Assembly: GCA_050012175.1 (NCBI GenBank)
Contig: JBEKHR010000014.1
Span: 61,147-125,146 of the forward strand
From: CAVROP01 sp050012175
GTDB taxonomy: Bacteria > Acidobacteriota > Terriglobia > UBA7540
DNA length: 64,000 nucleotides
Direction: 5' to 3'
Of this stretch, positions 1 to 9,800 are shown piece after piece. Each line of letters opens with the position of its first letter. Positions within the stretch are counted from its first letter, which is position 1. Below the pieces are notes generated by a model. That model ran no database searches. It was not told where the DNA came from and saw nothing but the letters and a program-made list of their open reading frames with translations. The position numbers and the translations under genes are program-made.

Positions 1-228
1 GTAAGCGTTCCACCCTTCGTTGACGTTGATTTCGAGCCGATAGAAGGCTCGGACTATCGGATAGTGGAAGGTTACGAGAGAAAAAGTAAAAAGAATTGCT
101 AATGTAATCCACACCAACGCTTCGGCTATCGAGAAAGTTCCTTTCGAGGACAGGGCCTGCGTCCCGCCAGGCGGGCTAGCCGTTTTGGGAATTGTCCTTG
201 AGTCTGTGTACTTGCGGCTACGTCCCAT
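1..228 (-). CDS. N-terminal part of a membrane protein, cut by the left edge
   Basis: An open frame begins at an ATG at 228 and stays open for exactly 76 codons to the edge of the window. The first 35 residues are polar, with KTASPPGG near residue 20. A hydrophobic helix follows (about residues 36-55, including WITLAILFTF), then aromatic-rich sequence containing RAFYRLEINVNEGW. A single N-terminal helix followed by an acidic/aromatic loop is typical of multi-spanning membrane proteins such as GT39-like glycosyltransferases, but the piece is too short to name. An AAGG lies just upstream of the ATG (GGGGTTAAGGCAC). Its coding character comes from the amphipathic layout of the frame; function is unknown. 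Confidence 0.6.
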   Translation of the reverse strand, partial: MGRSRKYTDSRTIPKTASPPGGTQALSSKGTFSIAEALVWITLAILFTFSLVTFHYPIVRAFYRLEINVNEGWNAY

Positions 229-712
229 GTGCCTTAACCCCGAGCTTCTGATGCCGACTATCTCTCCGTGAAATGATCCAGGAGCCGCCCTCTCGCTTGA
301 GGCTGAGATGGCAATGGCAGGTCAGAAGTTTCCATTGTGACCCCTCAAAGCTTTGTGCATTAAACCGAGATTTTCATTTCGATTCTCCGCCTCTGGCGAT
401 TATACACTCCACACTTGGGATCACAGCGGTTTCCCCTGCGATTCAGAAGCTGTACTACAATTGCCAAAAACCTGCGCGGCGGGCGACGATTTTTCGGGGA
501 GGCCACGGCTCGGCGCCGAGGGGCCTGCGGGGTCGTAGCCCTGTCAGGAGGGGGACGGCACGGCGGCGGTAGTTGGCCTGCTCTTGCCCTGCGGCGCGGC
601 TCTGGACGGCAAGGCAGCCCCTTGATGCACCGGCGCGGCGCTCTGCCGGCGATCATGCAACTCTGGAAGCGCTACACCGGCGCAACGCCGCACCCAGGCG
701 CTACCCTCCGCT

Positions 713-781
713 GTGTGGACGTGTGTGGACATCCTTCTGCATAGACATGTATAGACTCTGCCGTGTGGACGTGTGTGGACA
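713..781. repeat. 19-bp direct repeat pair, 50-bp period
   Basis: GTGTGGACGTGTGTGGACA occurs at 713-731 and again at 763-781. Each copy itself contains GTGTGGAC twice. The 31 bp between them are unrelated to the repeat apart from short GACAT/AGAC echoes. No convincing gene overlaps it. The rest of 229-990 shows no gene I can support. Confidence 0.7.
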
Positions 782-990
782 CTGAAGCTCGGCTCTGACC
801 CGGAGGCAGTCGCTTCCACATCCACATATAAACATGAAACCCGGCAGGCGGCGGGCTAACCTATCCCGGGCTTTGCGCTAGCTAGGACCTTGCGATGAGC
901 CTTGGCTCAGGCGCACGCCGCACCGTAGCTGACATCGCAGAATGCTTTGTTGACGCCGCGGACCCAGAGAATAGGTCTGCGCAACGAGCT

Positions 991-1200
991 TCAGACTTGC
1001 GTTTGCTCTTCGGGGGGAAGCTCCCCGATGGAAATGGGAGCCCTATATTCCCAATCTGCCGTCAAGCCTGCCTTGTACCGGAACAATCTACAAAGGGCGC
1101 AGACCTGCGCCAGGATGAAGGGACTTTCCTGGTTTTGCCATTTGTGCTGGCAGGATCCAGCCAGCGGTTTCACCGCAGGTGTGTCCACAGCCTTGCTCAT
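991..1200 (-). CDS. possible small Cys-containing protein (69 aa)
   Basis: This open frame starts with ATG at 1200. It contains CQHKWQ, then a CALC pair about 20 residues later, an aromatic/basic stretch (RLFRYKAG) and an acidic end. The Cys/His spacing is reminiscent of a small metal-binding protein, and the amino-acid composition looks coding. No good ribosome-binding site is visible (only TAGG a few bases upstream) and no partner gene lies nearby. I do not recognise the family. It could equally be a decayed gene. Confidence 0.3.
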   Translation of the reverse strand: MSKAVDTPAVKPLAGSCQHKWQNQESPFILAQVCALCRLFRYKAGLTADWEYRAPISIGELPPEEQTQV

Positions 1201-1271
1201 AGCCTAATAGGGTAGTACGGCCGCCCTTCCAACACAAGAGTCGTGGGTGCGGGCTGTCCCAGCGGCATCCA

Positions 1272-2432
1272 TCACTTGACTTTAAGCAGCACTACGCCGT
1301 GCGTCGGCACCTGGGCTGTGAAGCTCGAATTGAACACGCCTAGGTCTCTTTTCTCCCAGAGGTCGCGGACCGAACCCGTGTCCCCTGCACCGACATCCCG
1401 GAAATATGCCGTCACCGGCATTACGGATTCGCCGCGGTTAAAAAGGCCCACAGCCCTCGAGCCGTCGGCCAGTAGCTTTACCCAAACCTCGAGTTGGCCT
1501 TCCTGTGCCACGCGATGGCCCTGCATGCCGAGAGCATCCTGGTCCACCGCGATCACTTCCGGGTTCGTCAAGATGGCCAGAGTGTCGGGCGTCATCTTGG
1601 AAAGGTCGTTGCCCGCCAGCAGCGGCGCCGCGAGGAGGCACCAGAGGCTCATATGAGTGCGATACTCATCCTTGTTCATTTTGCCGTTTCCGACTTCCAG
1701 CATGTCGGGATCGTTCCAGTGCCCGGGTGCGGCAAAGCGCTCCAGCCCGTTCTGGCCGAAGCCAATGTACGCCATGCGGTCGTAGTCATCGGAAATATCG
1801 CCGGTGGTCCGCCACAGGTTGCCTCCCACCGAAGGTCCCCAACGCCACACCCTGTCCATACCGTATTGACAGAGACTGAAAACAATGGCTCGGCCGGTCT
1901 TTTCCAGCGCCTCGTGCATCTTCTTGTAGGCCGCCATCTGCGCAGCAAAGTCGCCCTGGAAACTGCAATAATCGTATTTCAAATAATCGATACCCCAATG
2001 GGCGTAAGCCTGCGCATCCAATTCTTCGTGCCCAAGACTGCCTTCGTGATCCGCGCAGGTTTTCGGACCGGGCGACGAGTAGATTCCCAGCTTCAAGCCC
2101 TTGGCGTGAACATAATCGGACAGCCCCTTCATGTCCGGGAAATTCTCGTTAGGATGAAGGACACCCTTCTCGTCGCGCGTGCCTTGCCAGCAGTCATCAA
2201 TATTCACGTAAATGTAGCCGGCGCTCTTCATCCCGGTCGAGACTATCGCGTCTGCCGCCGACCGCACGTCAGCTTCCGTCACCTTGCAGGCAAAATGGTT
2301 CCAGCTATTCCATCCCATGGGCGGCGTCCGAGCCGGCCCATTTCCCTGGGCAAATACAGGCGCGCCAAGCAAACCAAGCCCGACCAGAACAATGCATCCT
2401 CGAACCATAATTGAAACAAATCTGCCCACCAT
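1272..2432 (-). CDS. secreted alpha-galactosidase, GH27 family
   Basis: This 386-aa protein should hydrolyse terminal alpha-galactosyl (or alpha-N-acetylgalactosaminyl) residues outside the cytoplasm. Residues 1-28 form a signal peptide ending APVFA-QG. The GH27 catalytic barrel begins with PPMGWNSWN (37-45). It carries the NIDDCW motif (77-82), the nucleophile in LKYDYC (Asp154) and the acid/base in WNDPDML (Asp243), and a C-terminal beta domain follows. The length is normal for bacterial GH27. The ATG at 2432 is preceded by AGGAGGAG, which fixes the start. It is divergent from the glycosidase at 3002, so the pair may serve one plant or microbial polysaccharide. The assignment is firm at family level; the exact substrate is not known. 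Confidence 0.93.
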   Translation of the reverse strand: MVGRFVSIMVRGCIVLVGLGLLGAPVFAQGNGPARTPPMGWNSWNHFACKVTEADVRSAADAIVSTGMKSAGYIYVNIDDCWQGTRDEKGVLHPNENFPDMKGLSDYVHAKGLKLGIYSSPGPKTCADHEGSLGHEELDAQAYAHWGIDYLKYDYCSFQGDFAAQMAAYKKMHEALEKTGRAIVFSLCQYGMDRVWRWGPSVGGNLWRTTGDISDDYDRMAYIGFGQNGLERFAAPGHWNDPDMLEVGNGKMNKDEYRTHMSLWCLLAAPLLAGNDLSKMTPDTLAILTNPEVIAVDQDALGMQGHRVAQEGQLEVWVKLLADGSRAVGLFNRGESVMPVTAYFRDVGAGDTGSVRDLWEKRDLGVFNSSFTAQVPTHGVVLLKVK

Positions 2433-3001
2433 GATTTGCTCTCCTCCTAATAAAATGCCTCATCCAGAACCGAATGAAAACTCTGAGGCCAGGACAACGG
2501 GGGCAATTCTACTACCAAGCTCCGAAGCGAGTCCAGGCTGGAATGCGACCTTTGGGGTGAGAAACCCAGTCACCTGCTTCCTGGGAACCGTGATTCGGAA
2601 CTGCGCCTCGTCGAGAGGCTGCCAGAAATGAGGGAGGTCCTGAAAAAGGAGCAGAAAGCTGCTGCGGAATTGCGCCGTCAATGCCGGCCGCACCCAGGCA
2701 ACAACGTTAGTAACTGAATTGGCTGAAGGTGCGTTGCGAGTTGGTAGCCGCCTCGGGAGAGCGGGGCACCACCTGATCCCCAGCATCCGGCTCGGCCCCC
2801 GTCCACGCAACCAAGAAGCTACAGTTGCATTTTCTGTAGCTTGGTATAGTCTCTCCTGTGTCCACGCTGGCCTGTGCGTTACTCCCGCGATGCAGGCGAG
2901 CTTGGCAGTCTACACCTGGAGGATTGGTGAGCTTATCGGCCCGCTGTGGGGCCTTATTTGAGAATGACGATTCAGACTACTTGAGCTTGGGAGGTACTTT
3001 C
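2433..3001. other. intergenic region between two divergent glycosidases
   Basis: This 570-bp spacer separates the divergent starts at 2432 and 3002, so it should contain both promoters. Open frames in it (for example on the minus strand at 2460-2810 and in frame upstream of 3002) lack ribosome-binding sites or recognisable domains. No clear -35/-10 pair stands out. Confidence 0.5.
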
Positions 3002-5785
3002 TTGCCGTCGAGATTTACTTGCAAATCGCTTTTTGGGATCTTTTTTGGCGTGGCCCTGGCCCTCGTGCGACCCGCCGGAGCCGCGCAAGCCGGTTTCCCT
3101 GCTTTCGCGATGCCGGAGACTGCCTTGACCCTTCGGGCTGAGGCCACCCCGCGACGCTTCATCTCCGCACACGGACGCCGCGGCCTCATCGTCGGCTACG
3201 CGGCCGGGTCGCTCGAAGGATGGGTCTATCCGTTCCGCATCCTGCATGATTATCGCGTCGGCTTCCGTCCTGAAGGCTCAGACGAGGCCATTCCCGGTGC
3301 GGCGGCGGTTCGCGAGGTGATCGTCAACCCCGAGACGGTGACACGCGTCTACTCGGGTGAGGACTTCACGGTGCGTGAGACCTTGTTCGTTCCCCTCGAT
3401 GAGGGCGGCTTCGAGATTCTCTACCAGGTGGACAGCCATTTCCCGCTGCACATTGCGGTCAGCTTCCGGCCCGACCTTGACCTCATGTGGCCGGCTGGAA
3501 TCGGCGGCCAGAGCTACGCCTGGGATGCCGACCGCCACGCCTTCGCGCTGCTGGAATCTTCAGAGAAGTATTCGGCGCTGGTGGGCTCGCCCGTCGCGGG
3601 CCTTCACTCCGCACAGAATTCCTACGCCGAGCCGGGGCAGGTGGACCGCACGCTCTCGCTCGAACTCGATATTCCGGCAAACTCTGCCGACCGCATCTTC
3701 CCACTGCTCGCCTCGCTCACCGCGCCGCCTCACTACAATGCGGAGAGGACGTACGAGGCGCTCCTGGCGCGCACGCCTGCCCTCTATGCCGAGGCTCGAG
3801 AGCATTACAGGAAGCTGCTCGAGAGCGGCATGCAAGTGGAAACCACGGATGAGCGTGTGAACCTCGCCTACCTCTGGGCGCGCATTGCGCTGGATCAGGC
3901 GTATGTCTGCAATCCCTGGCTCGGGTGCGGGCTCGTGGCTGGGTACGGACCCTCGCACCACACACGGCGTCCGCAATACGCCTGGTTCTTCGGCGGCGAC
4001 GCGCTCATCAATACCTTCGCGCTCGAGGCCTCGGGCGATCACGCGCTGGCCCGCGACGCCCTGCGTTTCATCCAGAAGTATCAGAAGAAGGGCAGTGGCG
4101 AGATCTTCCACGAGCTTTCGCAGAGCGCCGGCCTCATTGACTGGTTCAAGGATTATCCCTACGGCTACCGTCACACCGACGCAAGCGCCATGTACCTTGT
4201 GGCTTTTGGCAACCTCTACCGCGCCTCGGGTGATACCGATTTCGTTCGCTCGAGCTGGGATTCGATCAAGGCCGCTTACCGGTATCTCACCTCGCGCGTG
4301 GACCCCTCGGACGGACTCGTCACCATTCCGGCGGGCGGCTGGGGCGGTGACGAAACCTTCAACCAGCAGGTGGCCAAGGACGTTTATCTGGAATCCGTCT
4401 GGGTGGCAGGCGCGGAGGCATTCGAGGGTCTGGCGAATTACATGGGCGATCACAATCTGGCCGCTGACGCTCACGTTCACGCCGAAAAGGCTCGCGCCTC
4501 GCTCGCCGACAAGTTCTGGAACCCCAAGCGTGATTTCTTTTTTTACGGCTTCAACGGCAAGGGCGAGTTGCTCAGCCAGGAACTCGGCCAGCCCAACTGG
4601 GGTATCTGGCAGGGCGCCCTCGACGAGGAAAAATCCCAGCGCGCGCTGACCAACATGGCGCACGCGCGCTGGGAAACGGACTGGGGACTGCGCAGCGTTC
4701 CTGCGGACGACCCGCTCTACATTGGCAACTCCTACGGCCACGGCAGCGTGTGGCCGCTGGGCACAGGAGTGCAGGCGCTGGCTTTCTACCGTTATCACCG
4801 CCCCTTCAACGCCGAGCCGCTGGTACATGCGCTGGTTGAGGAGAGCTTCGTCAACTCACTCGGCCATGTGCCCGAAGTCTTCTCCGGCGACTTCTACCGC
4901 GAGCTCGATGTGAGCGTGCCGGAGCAGATCTGGTCGTCAGGCATGGTGATCACCTCGCTGCTGCGGGGAATGCTGGGTCTCGATCCGGATGCGCCCAACG
5001 CCCGGTTGCGCTTCGCGCCACATCTGCCGCCCAATTGGCGCGGTGTGGTGATCCACAATCTCCCTGTGGGCCAATCCTCGCTCTACCTCTGGGTGGAGCA
5101 GTCCTACGACCACATCACCTTGAGAGCCGACCCGGACGGGCCGCCCGTCGAGATCGAGTTCTCACCCCAGATTCCTCTCGGCAGCCGAAACCTCCGCGCC
5201 GATCTGAACGGGGGGCATCCGCTTCCCGTCACCCTTCGTTCCTATGCACAGGATCTCCACGCTGAAGTGAAATTCACTCTGAGCGAGAAATCGCAACTCG
5301 TCCTCAAATTCGAAGGGGGGATGCGACCCTGGTTCCCGCCGGAGCCTTTGCAGATCGGTGACCAGAGTCACGGGCTGCGAGTGCTCAGCTCGACTCTCGA
5401 AGGCACGGTCTCCGGGGCCGAAGTTCTGCGGCGTTACAAGGCTGATGTCGAGGGACGTCAAAAGGGTTGCTCCGCATTCGAGACCGCAAGCCCTGGCCGG
5501 GTGATTAAGGTTTTGGACGGCAAATACGTTGGTACCAACCTCGAAGGACGAGCCCTCTTTGCGGTTTCCCCCCAGCCGGATTCCTGTCTGGGTTCAAATG
5601 CCGGCAGTTGGAATCCCATAACCACGATGCTGCTTCGACAACAGATCGCGATGCCTGAGCCCTCAGTGCACCCCCAGGAGGCGGACTACGGAGCCTACCA
5701 AACGTGGACCTTTCAGATCGACTCAATTGAGGGTCGCCCCAAGCCAGAGGAGCAGCCGCACCCCTCGGAGCACGGGGCGCCATAA
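3002..5785 (+). CDS. secreted (alpha/alpha)6-barrel glycosidase, amylo-1,6-glucosidase/GH63-like
   Basis: The protein is about 927 aa. The frame is open back to 2858, but the TTG at 3002 is preceded by GGGAGGT with a 6-nt gap and starts directly into a signal peptide (FGIFFGVALALV...AGAAQA), so I choose it. An N-terminal beta-sandwich region is followed by a helical toroid with motifs typical of GH63/amylo-alpha-1,6-glucosidase-like enzymes, namely YAWFFGGD, GEIFHELSQ, YPYGYRHTDAS and GGWGGDETFNQQ. The acidic residues in FFGGD, in the HTDAS region and in GGDETF are candidate catalytic or binding residues. It probably acts in the periplasm or outside the cell on alpha-glucosidic or related oligosaccharides, alongside the divergent GH27 enzyme. 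The substrate is not determinable from sequence alone. Confidence 0.82.
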   Translation: MPSRFTCKSLFGIFFGVALALVRPAGAAQAGFPAFAMPETALTLRAEATPRRFISAHGRRGLIVGYAAGSLEGWVYPFRILHDYRVGFRPEGSDEAIPGAAAVREVIVNPETVTRVYSGEDFTVRETLFVPLDEGGFEILYQVDSHFPLHIAVSFRPDLDLMWPAGIGGQSYAWDADRHAFALLESSEKYSALVGSPVAGLHSAQNSYAEPGQVDRTLSLELDIPANSADRIFPLLASLTAPPHYNAERTYEALLARTPALYAEAREHYRKLLESGMQVETTDERVNLAYLWARIALDQAYVCNPWLGCGLVAGYGPSHHTRRPQYAWFFGGDALINTFALEASGDHALARDALRFIQKYQKKGSGEIFHELSQSAGLIDWFKDYPYGYRHTDASAMYLVAFGNLYRASGDTDFVRSSWDSIKAAYRYLTSRVDPSDGLVTIPAGGWGGDETFNQQVAKDVYLESVWVAGAEAFEGLANYMGDHNLAADAHVHAEKARASLADKFWNPKRDFFFYGFNGKGELLSQELGQPNWGIWQGALDEEKSQRALTNMAHARWETDWGLRSVPADDPLYIGNSYGHGSVWPLGTGVQALAFYRYHRPFNAEPLVHALVEESFVNSLGHVPEVFSGDFYRELDVSVPEQIWSSGMVITSLLRGMLGLDPDAPNARLRFAPHLPPNWRGVVIHNLPVGQSSLYLWVEQSYDHITLRADPDGPPVEIEFSPQIPLGSRNLRADLNGGHPLPVTLRSYAQDLHAEVKFTLSEKSQLVLKFEGGMRPWFPPEPLQIGDQSHGLRVLSSTLEGTVSGAEVLRRYKADVEGRQKGCSAFETASPGRVIKVLDGKYVGTNLEGRALFAVSPQPDSCLGSNAGSWNPITTMLLRQQIAMPEPSVHPQEADYGAYQTWTFQIDSIEGRPKPEEQPHPSEHGAP

Positions 5786-5905
5786 CGTGCCGGCGCCTTT
5801 CATCATTGTGCAGGCCCGTGCTCCGCAGAAAAGCCCCTGACGCCGGTCGCGTGAAATAAGGCAGCAGATAACACTGGAGATCCCCAAGCCGGCAGCCTCC
5901 TGACT

Positions 5906-6838
5906 TCAGAGCGTCGCGAACTCCACGCGATTGCGCCCCTTTGCTTTGGCGCGCGAGAGGGCCTCACTGGCCAAGCGCCAGGCCGCATCCAAATGCAGCG
6001 CCTTCTCCGACGGAGTCACCATAACACCGAGGCTTACCGTCACCGGGACCATGCCCTCGGAGGTGTCAACAGCACGCCGGTCAACTCGGGCTCGGAACTT
6101 TTCCGCCAGGCTTGCAGCCGTGGGCGCGTCGCATCCCGGCAGGACTATCACAAACTCATCCGCTTCAGATCGGCCGATCGAATCCGGCGGGCGCAGGGCG
6201 GCGCGAAACCTTCTCCCAACTTCCCGCAAGACCGTATCCCCGGCGAATGGGCCGAAGCTGGCATTGATGTCCCGGAAGTGGTCAATATGCGCGATCACCA
6301 GACTCATGGGGGAATGGCTTCGAGATGAAAGGGTGAGCTGGCGCTTCAGGATATCCAGGATCACATTGCGGGTCCAGACGCCGGTCAGCGGATCGAGGGT
6401 CATTTGAGCTTCGATCAGACGATAGGCCGAGAGAAGCTGTTCCCGCAGGTCCAGGATTCGCCTTCCCGCGCGCAAGCGCGCGCGCAGTTCGTGAGGGTTG
6501 TAGGGCCTGATCAGGTAGTCGTCCGCGCCGGATTGCAAACCCTCAACGACGTCCTGCTTCTTTACCTTCGCGGTTGACATCAAGATGTAGGTGTAGGGCT
6601 TTCTAGTCTGCTTCCTAATCTCGCGGCAAATGTCGATGCCGTTCATGCCCGGCATTATCCAGTCAAGGATGGCGAGCCGTGGCGCTTCACGGCCTTGAAG
6701 GACTTCCAAGGCCTTTTGACCATCCGTTACACTCGTCACTTTGTATCCCCATTCGACCAGGCAAACCTGGAGGAGGCGGAGATTAACAGGGTCATCTTCA
6801 GCAACAAGTATTCTCGTAGTCTTATCTCCTTTCCGCAT
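5906..6838 (-). CDS. response regulator with degenerate GGDEF domain
   Basis: This 310-aa protein has a receiver domain at residues 8-125 (phospho-acceptor Asp59 in ILDWIMPG) and a GGDEF-type domain at about 145-308. The conserved receiver Lys is Arg111 (LIRPY). The catalytic GGDEF motif reads EADEF (225-229), losing both glycines, while the inhibitory c-di-GMP site RPPD (216-219) keeps the canonical five-residue spacing. It is therefore more likely a c-di-GMP-binding receptor or an inactive cyclase than a diguanylate cyclase. It is the last gene of a four-gene minus-strand operon and lies 12 nt after the hybrid kinase, which is its probable phosphodonor. Confidence 0.9.
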   Translation of the reverse strand: MRKGDKTTRILVAEDDPVNLRLLQVCLVEWGYKVTSVTDGQKALEVLQGREAPRLAILDWIMPGMNGIDICREIRKQTRKPYTYILMSTAKVKKQDVVEGLQSGADDYLIRPYNPHELRARLRAGRRILDLREQLLSAYRLIEAQMTLDPLTGVWTRNVILDILKRQLTLSSRSHSPMSLVIAHIDHFRDINASFGPFAGDTVLREVGRRFRAALRPPDSIGRSEADEFVIVLPGCDAPTAASLAEKFRARVDRRAVDTSEGMVPVTVSLGVMVTPSEKALHLDAAWRLASEALSRAKAKGRNRVEFATL

Positions 6839-6850
6839 CGCCCAGTATTC

Positions 6851-9800
6851 TCATGGTACAGTTACTCCACGTGACGCAATGAGGGCACGGCCAAGACGCT
6901 CCATTTCCCGCTCCAACGCACTCATCGCTTCCTGGGCGCGCGAGAAATCTCCCTGCTCGGCAAATGCCTCCAGCCGCTCCGCCGTCTCGAGGGTGGCTCG
7001 CGCAATGAAATTCCCGGCTGAGCCCTTAATGGTGTGAGCCGCCCGCGCCAGATCTTGCCCATTCTTCTCTTGAAGGGCTCGTTGGGCCGCCGCCAGCAAG
7101 GAAGGGCTCTCGCTCAAGTAGATTTCGATGAGTTCGCTCAAAAGCTGCGAGTCGCCACCGAGGCGATCCAAAAGGGCGCGCCTATCCACATGTTCACGAT
7201 CGTCGCCCGCATACCGACATTCCTCTTGCTCAGGTGGATGAGAGACCTCTGAGGTCTGGGCGGGTAGCGCCTCATATTCGCGCAAGAGGTCGAGCAGTTC
7301 CTTCACCCGTATGGGTTTTGACAGGTACCCATCCATCCCGGCCGCAAGGCAGCGTTCCCGGTCGCCCTTCATCGCATAGGCGGTGAACGCAATGATCGGC
7401 ACACGTCCGCCCGTCAACAATTCGTGCGCTCGGATGGCCGCCGTAGTCTCGAAACCATCCATGTCCGGCATCTGCACATCCATTAGGATCAGGTCAAATA
7501 CACCCCCAGGGTCGTGCTGCACCGCCGCCACTGCTTCCCGGCCGTTGCGTGCCACCACCACTTTGTGTCCCTGCTTGCCGAGCAAGCGGGTCACAAGATT
7601 GCGGTTCACCTGGTTATCCTCCACCAGGAGTATCCGCAACTTGCGGGTGGCTTTCGGCTGCGGAGGTCCCTTAGGTCCTGTCGCCTCCGCCGTCTGCCCC
7701 TGTACCGTGCCGGAGGCACGCAGGATTGCATTCAGAAGTTCCTGCGCAAATACCGGTTTTGTCAGACAGGCCGCAATCCCCGATTCTTGGCACAGCGCGG
7801 CGGCTCCACCCTGGGTGGAGCTGCTCAACAGCAACACTGAAGCCTTAGCCAACTCCGGGTCGTTCTTTATTCGTTCGGCAACGGTAAAGCCATCTGGGTC
7901 GGGCAGGCGCGCATCCAGCAGGACTGCGCCGAAAGGTCTCTCCTGGTGTTTTGCCTGGTCGAGTTTGATGAGCGCCTCCCGGCCGCTTCCGCATAGAGCC
8001 GGCTGGGCGTTCCATTGCCGGAGCAGACTTCCCAGGATTCGAAGGCAGGTGGGGTTGTCGTCCACGGCAAGTACTTGCAGGCCACGAAGGTTGGGTGCCG
8101 GCGCTTCTTCCAGGCGGGGCACGGCAGAGCGAAAGCAGGCGGTAAAGTGAAACGTGCTTCCCTTGCCTACTTCGCTCTCCAGCCAGATCTTCCCGCCCAT
8201 CATCTCGACCAGTCTGGAGCAGATAGTCAACCCCAACCCCGTCCCGCCGAATCGCCGCTTTGTCGAGCCATCGGCTTGGGCAAAGGGCTCAAATATCACC
8301 TCGCGCTTCTCAGGGGGAATCCCAATGCCAGTGTCTCGGACGGAGAAATGCAAACACAGATTTCCCAGCTCCTCGGTTTCCCTTTCGACTGTTAATACAA
8401 CCTCCCCCTGTTCCGTAAACTTGGTGGCATTACCCAGAAGGTTAACGATGACCTGTCGCAATCGCCCGGGATCACCTTGGAGTATGCCCGGAACGGCGGG
8501 AGAGATCTCCAGACAGAGCTCCAATCCCTTCTGCTGGGCAGGAAGCGCCAGCGGCTCGAAGGCCTCTCCCAGCGTGTCGAGCAAGCGAAACTCGACGGAA
8601 TCCAAATCAAGCCTTCGGGCCTCGATCTTGGAGAAGTCGAGGATGTCATCGATCACGTTGAGCAAAGAACCGCCGGACGACTTGATGGCTTCCAAGTATT
8701 CACGTTGTTCAGGGCTCAGAGGAGTATCGAGGGCGAGTTCCGTCATGCCCATCACGCCATTCAAGGGGGTGCGGATTTCGTGGCTCATATTGGCCACGAA
8801 CTCGCTTTTGGCGCGACTGGCTGCTTCTGCGGCCTCTTTGGCCTGCCGCCATTCTTCTTCTGCGCGTTTCCTTTCTGTTATATCGATAACAGTGCCTTGA
8901 ATCTCCGGAGTCGCACCGTTGCCATTCTCTACCAGGCTGGAGTTTTCCAATACCCAGGCGCGGCTACCGTCTTTGCGACGCCAGCAAAGCTCATAGGAAG
9001 CGACGGCCTTGTGCTCCTTCAGCCGTGAAATGAGCATTTCGCGCATTCCGACGTCCACATAACAGTCCTGCACCCGAAGGCGGAGCACTTCCGCCGGGGA
9101 GGAGTAGCCAAGAATCTGCGCAAATGATTCGTTGCAGTCGATGAACCGGCCGTCCAGCGTGGAGCGGAAAACTCCCGCCATGTTGCGCTGAAACAACAAG
9201 CGGTAGCGTTGCTCACTCGAGCGCACAGCTTCCTCGGCCCGCTTCTGCCGGATCAGTTTCCACATCCCATCCATCAGCAACGTCAACTGCCGTATGTCCG
9301 GCTCGTCGTACCCATCGTCCTTGTTGGCGACACCCGCAATGGCCACAACGTTCTCGTGGTCAAGTACCGGGATGCTCATGAAGCGGAGGATGTCGATGTG
9401 ACCTTCCGGATATCCTTGCTTGAGAGAGTTCGCTGCCGAGTAGTCATTGACGATGATCGGCTTGCGCTGCTGTGCCGCCTCTCCCCACAACCCGACACTG
9501 GGCAGGGAGTGCAGTCTCTGCTTCTCGTCCAGGGCGCACTCCTCCATGGCCGCTCCGGAGCAGGAGCGCACGGTCAGCGCCGATCCATCTTCGTTGAGGA
9601 GAGCCAGTAAGCCGTACTTGCTTTTGGTGAGCAAGATTCCCTGCTCGAGCGCAAAGTCAGCGATTTGCTGGGGAGAAAATTCTGACATGTGGCTGAGCTT
9701 CAGGAGAGCCTCGAGACGTGCCTCATCAAGTCGCAGAGCTTCCTGTGAAAGTTGCCGGTGGATGGCGGCGCCTAGAGTTCCCCCCGCCGCGCGCAGCGCT

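Noticed and set aside
273..905. Several overlapping frames of 61-138 codons near the left end
   Set aside because: Mutually overlapping, Arg/Gly/Pro-rich shadow translations with no ribosome-binding site.
2460..2810. 116-aa minus-strand frame upstream of the GH27 gene
   Set aside because: It lies in the promoter region of the divergent pair, and no start signal or motif could be found.
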